A model generated the notes under the pieces. That model worked only from the letters and a program-made list of their open reading frames with translations, did not search any database and was not told where the DNA came from. Positions 5,899 to 6,721 of a stretch of 6,721 bases of DNA are shown here, in pieces. The stretch comes from Bacteroidota bacterium (lineage in GTDB: Bacteria; Bacteroidota; Bacteroidia; Flavobacteriales; Weeksellaceae), in the NCBI GenBank assembly GCA_023399675.1, contig JAEWOM010000284.1, positions 1-6,721 of the forward strand, read 5' to 3'. Within the stretch, counting starts at the first letter, position 1. Every line of letters begins with the position of its first letter. A program made the translations under genes and the position numbers.

Positions 5899-6510
5899 AT
5901 GATACCAAATTTTAAAGCACATCCATGGCACGGCATTTCAGCCGGCGACAGTGCACCCGATGTAGTCAATGTTTTTGTGGAAATAGTCCCAAGCGATACC
6001 ATTAAATACGAAATCGACAAGCAGTCCGGTTATCTGAAAGTTGACCGGCCGCAGCAGTTTTCGAATATTATTCCGGCGCTTTACGGTTTTATCCCGAGAA
6101 CTTACTGTCACGACCAGATTATGCAGCTCGCAGTGGAAAGTGGTGCAGATGATGTAACGATGGGTGATCACGCCCCTCTTGATATCTGTGTTCTAAGCTC
6201 GCACAGCATTCACGCCGGTGGCATGCTGATGGAAGCGATTCCGATCGGTGGATTCAAAATGATCGATAAAGGCGAGGCAGATGACAAAATTGTTGCAGTA
6301 ATGAAAGGTGACCATGCTTTCGGGCATTTTCAGGATATTACCGAACTTCCACAGGCAGAAGTAAAGAGACTGATGCACTATTTCCTTACCTATAAAAACC
6401 TTCCGGATGAGCCTGCAAAATGCCGCATTCAGGAAGTATACGGTGCAGAACATGCACGTGAGGTAATTGATGCATCACGGCAGGATTACGCGAACAAATT
6501 TGGAGGATAA
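5899..6510 (+). CDS. ppa: Family I inorganic pyrophosphatase with Asp-to-Ala in the active-site signature
   Basis: This 203-residue cytoplasmic enzyme family hydrolyses pyrophosphate to phosphate, pulling biosynthetic reactions forward. Aligned by eye with E. coli PPase, the active-site residues are recognisable: Glu28 (E20), Lys36 (K29), Glu38 (E31), Arg50 (R43), Tyr62 (Y55), Asp90 (D65), Asp95 (D70), Asp123 (D97), Asp128 (D102), Lys130 (K104) and Tyr165-Lys166 (Y141-K142). The exception is Ala92, at the place of D67, the general base of characterised family I enzymes. The local sequence is GDHAPLD instead of the D-x-D-P-x-D signature. Codon GCC (6172-6174) is one base from GAC. The rest of the frame is intact and looks under selection, so this is not an obvious pseudogene. 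The ATG start at 5899 gives the familiar N-terminus MIPNFKAHPWHGISAG. A strong terminator follows the gene, and a membrane pyrophosphatase gene begins 155 nt downstream. Confidence 0.95.
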   Translation: MIPNFKAHPWHGISAGDSAPDVVNVFVEIVPSDTIKYEIDKQSGYLKVDRPQQFSNIIPALYGFIPRTYCHDQIMQLAVESGADDVTMGDHAPLDICVLSSHSIHAGGMLMEAIPIGGFKMIDKGEADDKIVAVMKGDHAFGHFQDITELPQAEVKRLMHYFLTYKNLPDEPAKCRIQEVYGAEHAREVIDASRQDYANKFGG

Positions 6511-6534
6511 TCACTGATATTCCTTCAATAAAGC

Positions 6535-6562
6535 AAATTCCGGTATTCCGCCGGAATTTTTT
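6535..6562 (+). terminator. Rho-independent terminator of ppa
   Basis: A perfect 9-bp inverted repeat, AAATTCCGG (6535-6543) and CCGGAATTT (6551-6559), encloses the 7-nt loop TATTCCG. The 3' arm runs into a six-T tract (6557-6562). It starts 25 nt after the ppa stop. The A-rich 5' foot and T-rich 3' foot mean it might work in both directions, but the gene order calls for the + strand. Confidence 0.88.
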
Positions 6563-6595
6563 ATGCTCAAAATTCAGCAAGAGGCTGTACTGCAC

Positions 6596-6625
6596 TTGTG
6601 TGTTTATGCCATTTTATTATCTTTA
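6596..6625 (+). promoter_or_regulatory. Bacteroidota-type promoter for the membrane pyrophosphatase gene
   Basis: TTG (6596-6598) and TATCTTTA (6618-6625) are separated by 19 nt, matching the TTG / TAnnTTTG arrangement of Bacteroidota promoters except for the last base of the -7 box. The predicted transcript would have an AT-rich leader of roughly 35 nt before the ATG at 6666. Its position after the ppa terminator suggests the two pyrophosphatase genes are transcribed separately. Confidence 0.6.
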
Positions 6626-6665
6626 CGCTTGCTTTTTAATAAACTTTAACATTAAATACTAAATT

Positions 6666-6721
6666 ATGGATCTTTTATTCTGGCTGGTTCCGCTATTCGG
6701 AGTTCTGGCACTGCTTTACAC
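6666..6721 (+). CDS. hppA: Membrane-bound ion-translocating pyrophosphatase, N-terminal fragment
   Basis: Only the first 18 complete codons and part of a 19th are in the window. They read MDLLFWLVPLFGVLALLY, the start of a hydrophobic first transmembrane helix. This closely resembles the N-terminus of membrane pyrophosphatases in Bacteroidota (pattern M-x-L-x-x-LVP-x-FG-x-x-AL-x-YT), which couple pyrophosphate hydrolysis to Na+ or H+ export across the inner membrane. Location next to the soluble pyrophosphatase gene supports the call. The pumped ion cannot be judged because the determining residues lie beyond the window. The ATG at 6666 is preceded by an AT-rich leader with no Shine-Dalgarno, as is usual in this phylum, and by its own promoter-like elements. 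The frame is open to the window edge and continues past it. Confidence 0.75.
   Translation, partial: MDLLFWLVPLFGVLALLY

Noticed and set aside
6563..6649. 28-residue open frame MLKIQQEAVLHLC... between ppa and the membrane pyrophosphatase gene
   Set aside because: It begins directly after the terminator T-run and runs through the predicted promoter of the next gene, with no initiation signal. Chance is the simpler explanation.

Overview
The window looks like a chromosomal segment of a Bacteroidota bacterium, most likely a flavobacterium of the Chryseobacterium/Weeksellaceae type. The reasons are the lack of Shine-Dalgarno sequences before most starts, promoter-like elements of the Bacteroidota form (TTG, about 19 nt, TAnnTTTG), the style of the pyrophosphatase (N-terminus MIPNFKAHPWHGISAG), and a family I soluble pyrophosphatase immediately followed by the start of a membrane pyrophosphatase. 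All recognised genes are on the + strand and packed tightly. I see no mobile element, tRNA, rRNA, CRISPR array or sign of recent transfer. The lineage call rests on recognition, not on a search.

Left block (44-5248): six genes with short gaps or ATGA overlaps. They are a LolD-type ABC ATPase, a RadC/JAMM-domain protein, a FemAB/GNAT-like acyltransferase, a multi-pass membrane protein that may be a GT-C glycosyltransferase, a NodB polysaccharide deacetylase that must start at TTG, and a zinc-ribbon SAM methyltransferase. radC overlaps the acyltransferase gene, which overlaps the membrane protein gene, and the deacetylase overlaps the methyltransferase. The last four products together resemble a small set for building or modifying a cell-surface glycan. 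The substrate is unknown, and the four-gene cassette is the best candidate here for an undescribed pathway.

Middle (5249-5898): an AT-rich hairpin and a Bacteroidota-type promoter precede a small membrane-anchored protein of a family common in Bacteroidota (probably DUF7935). The promoter position favours an ATG start at 5315 over the in-frame TTG at 5285.

Right block (5899-6721): the family I inorganic pyrophosphatase gene ppa, a clear rho-independent terminator, a promoter, and the first 18 complete codons of a membrane ion-pumping pyrophosphatase. The most striking observation is in ppa. Every recognisable active-site residue is present except one: the middle Asp of the D-x-D-P-x-D signature, the general base in characterised family I enzymes, reads Ala (codon GCC at 6172-6174, one base from GAC). 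Either this enzyme is altered, or the base is a sequencing error or strain mutation. A membrane pyrophosphatase next door could make a weakened soluble enzyme tolerable.
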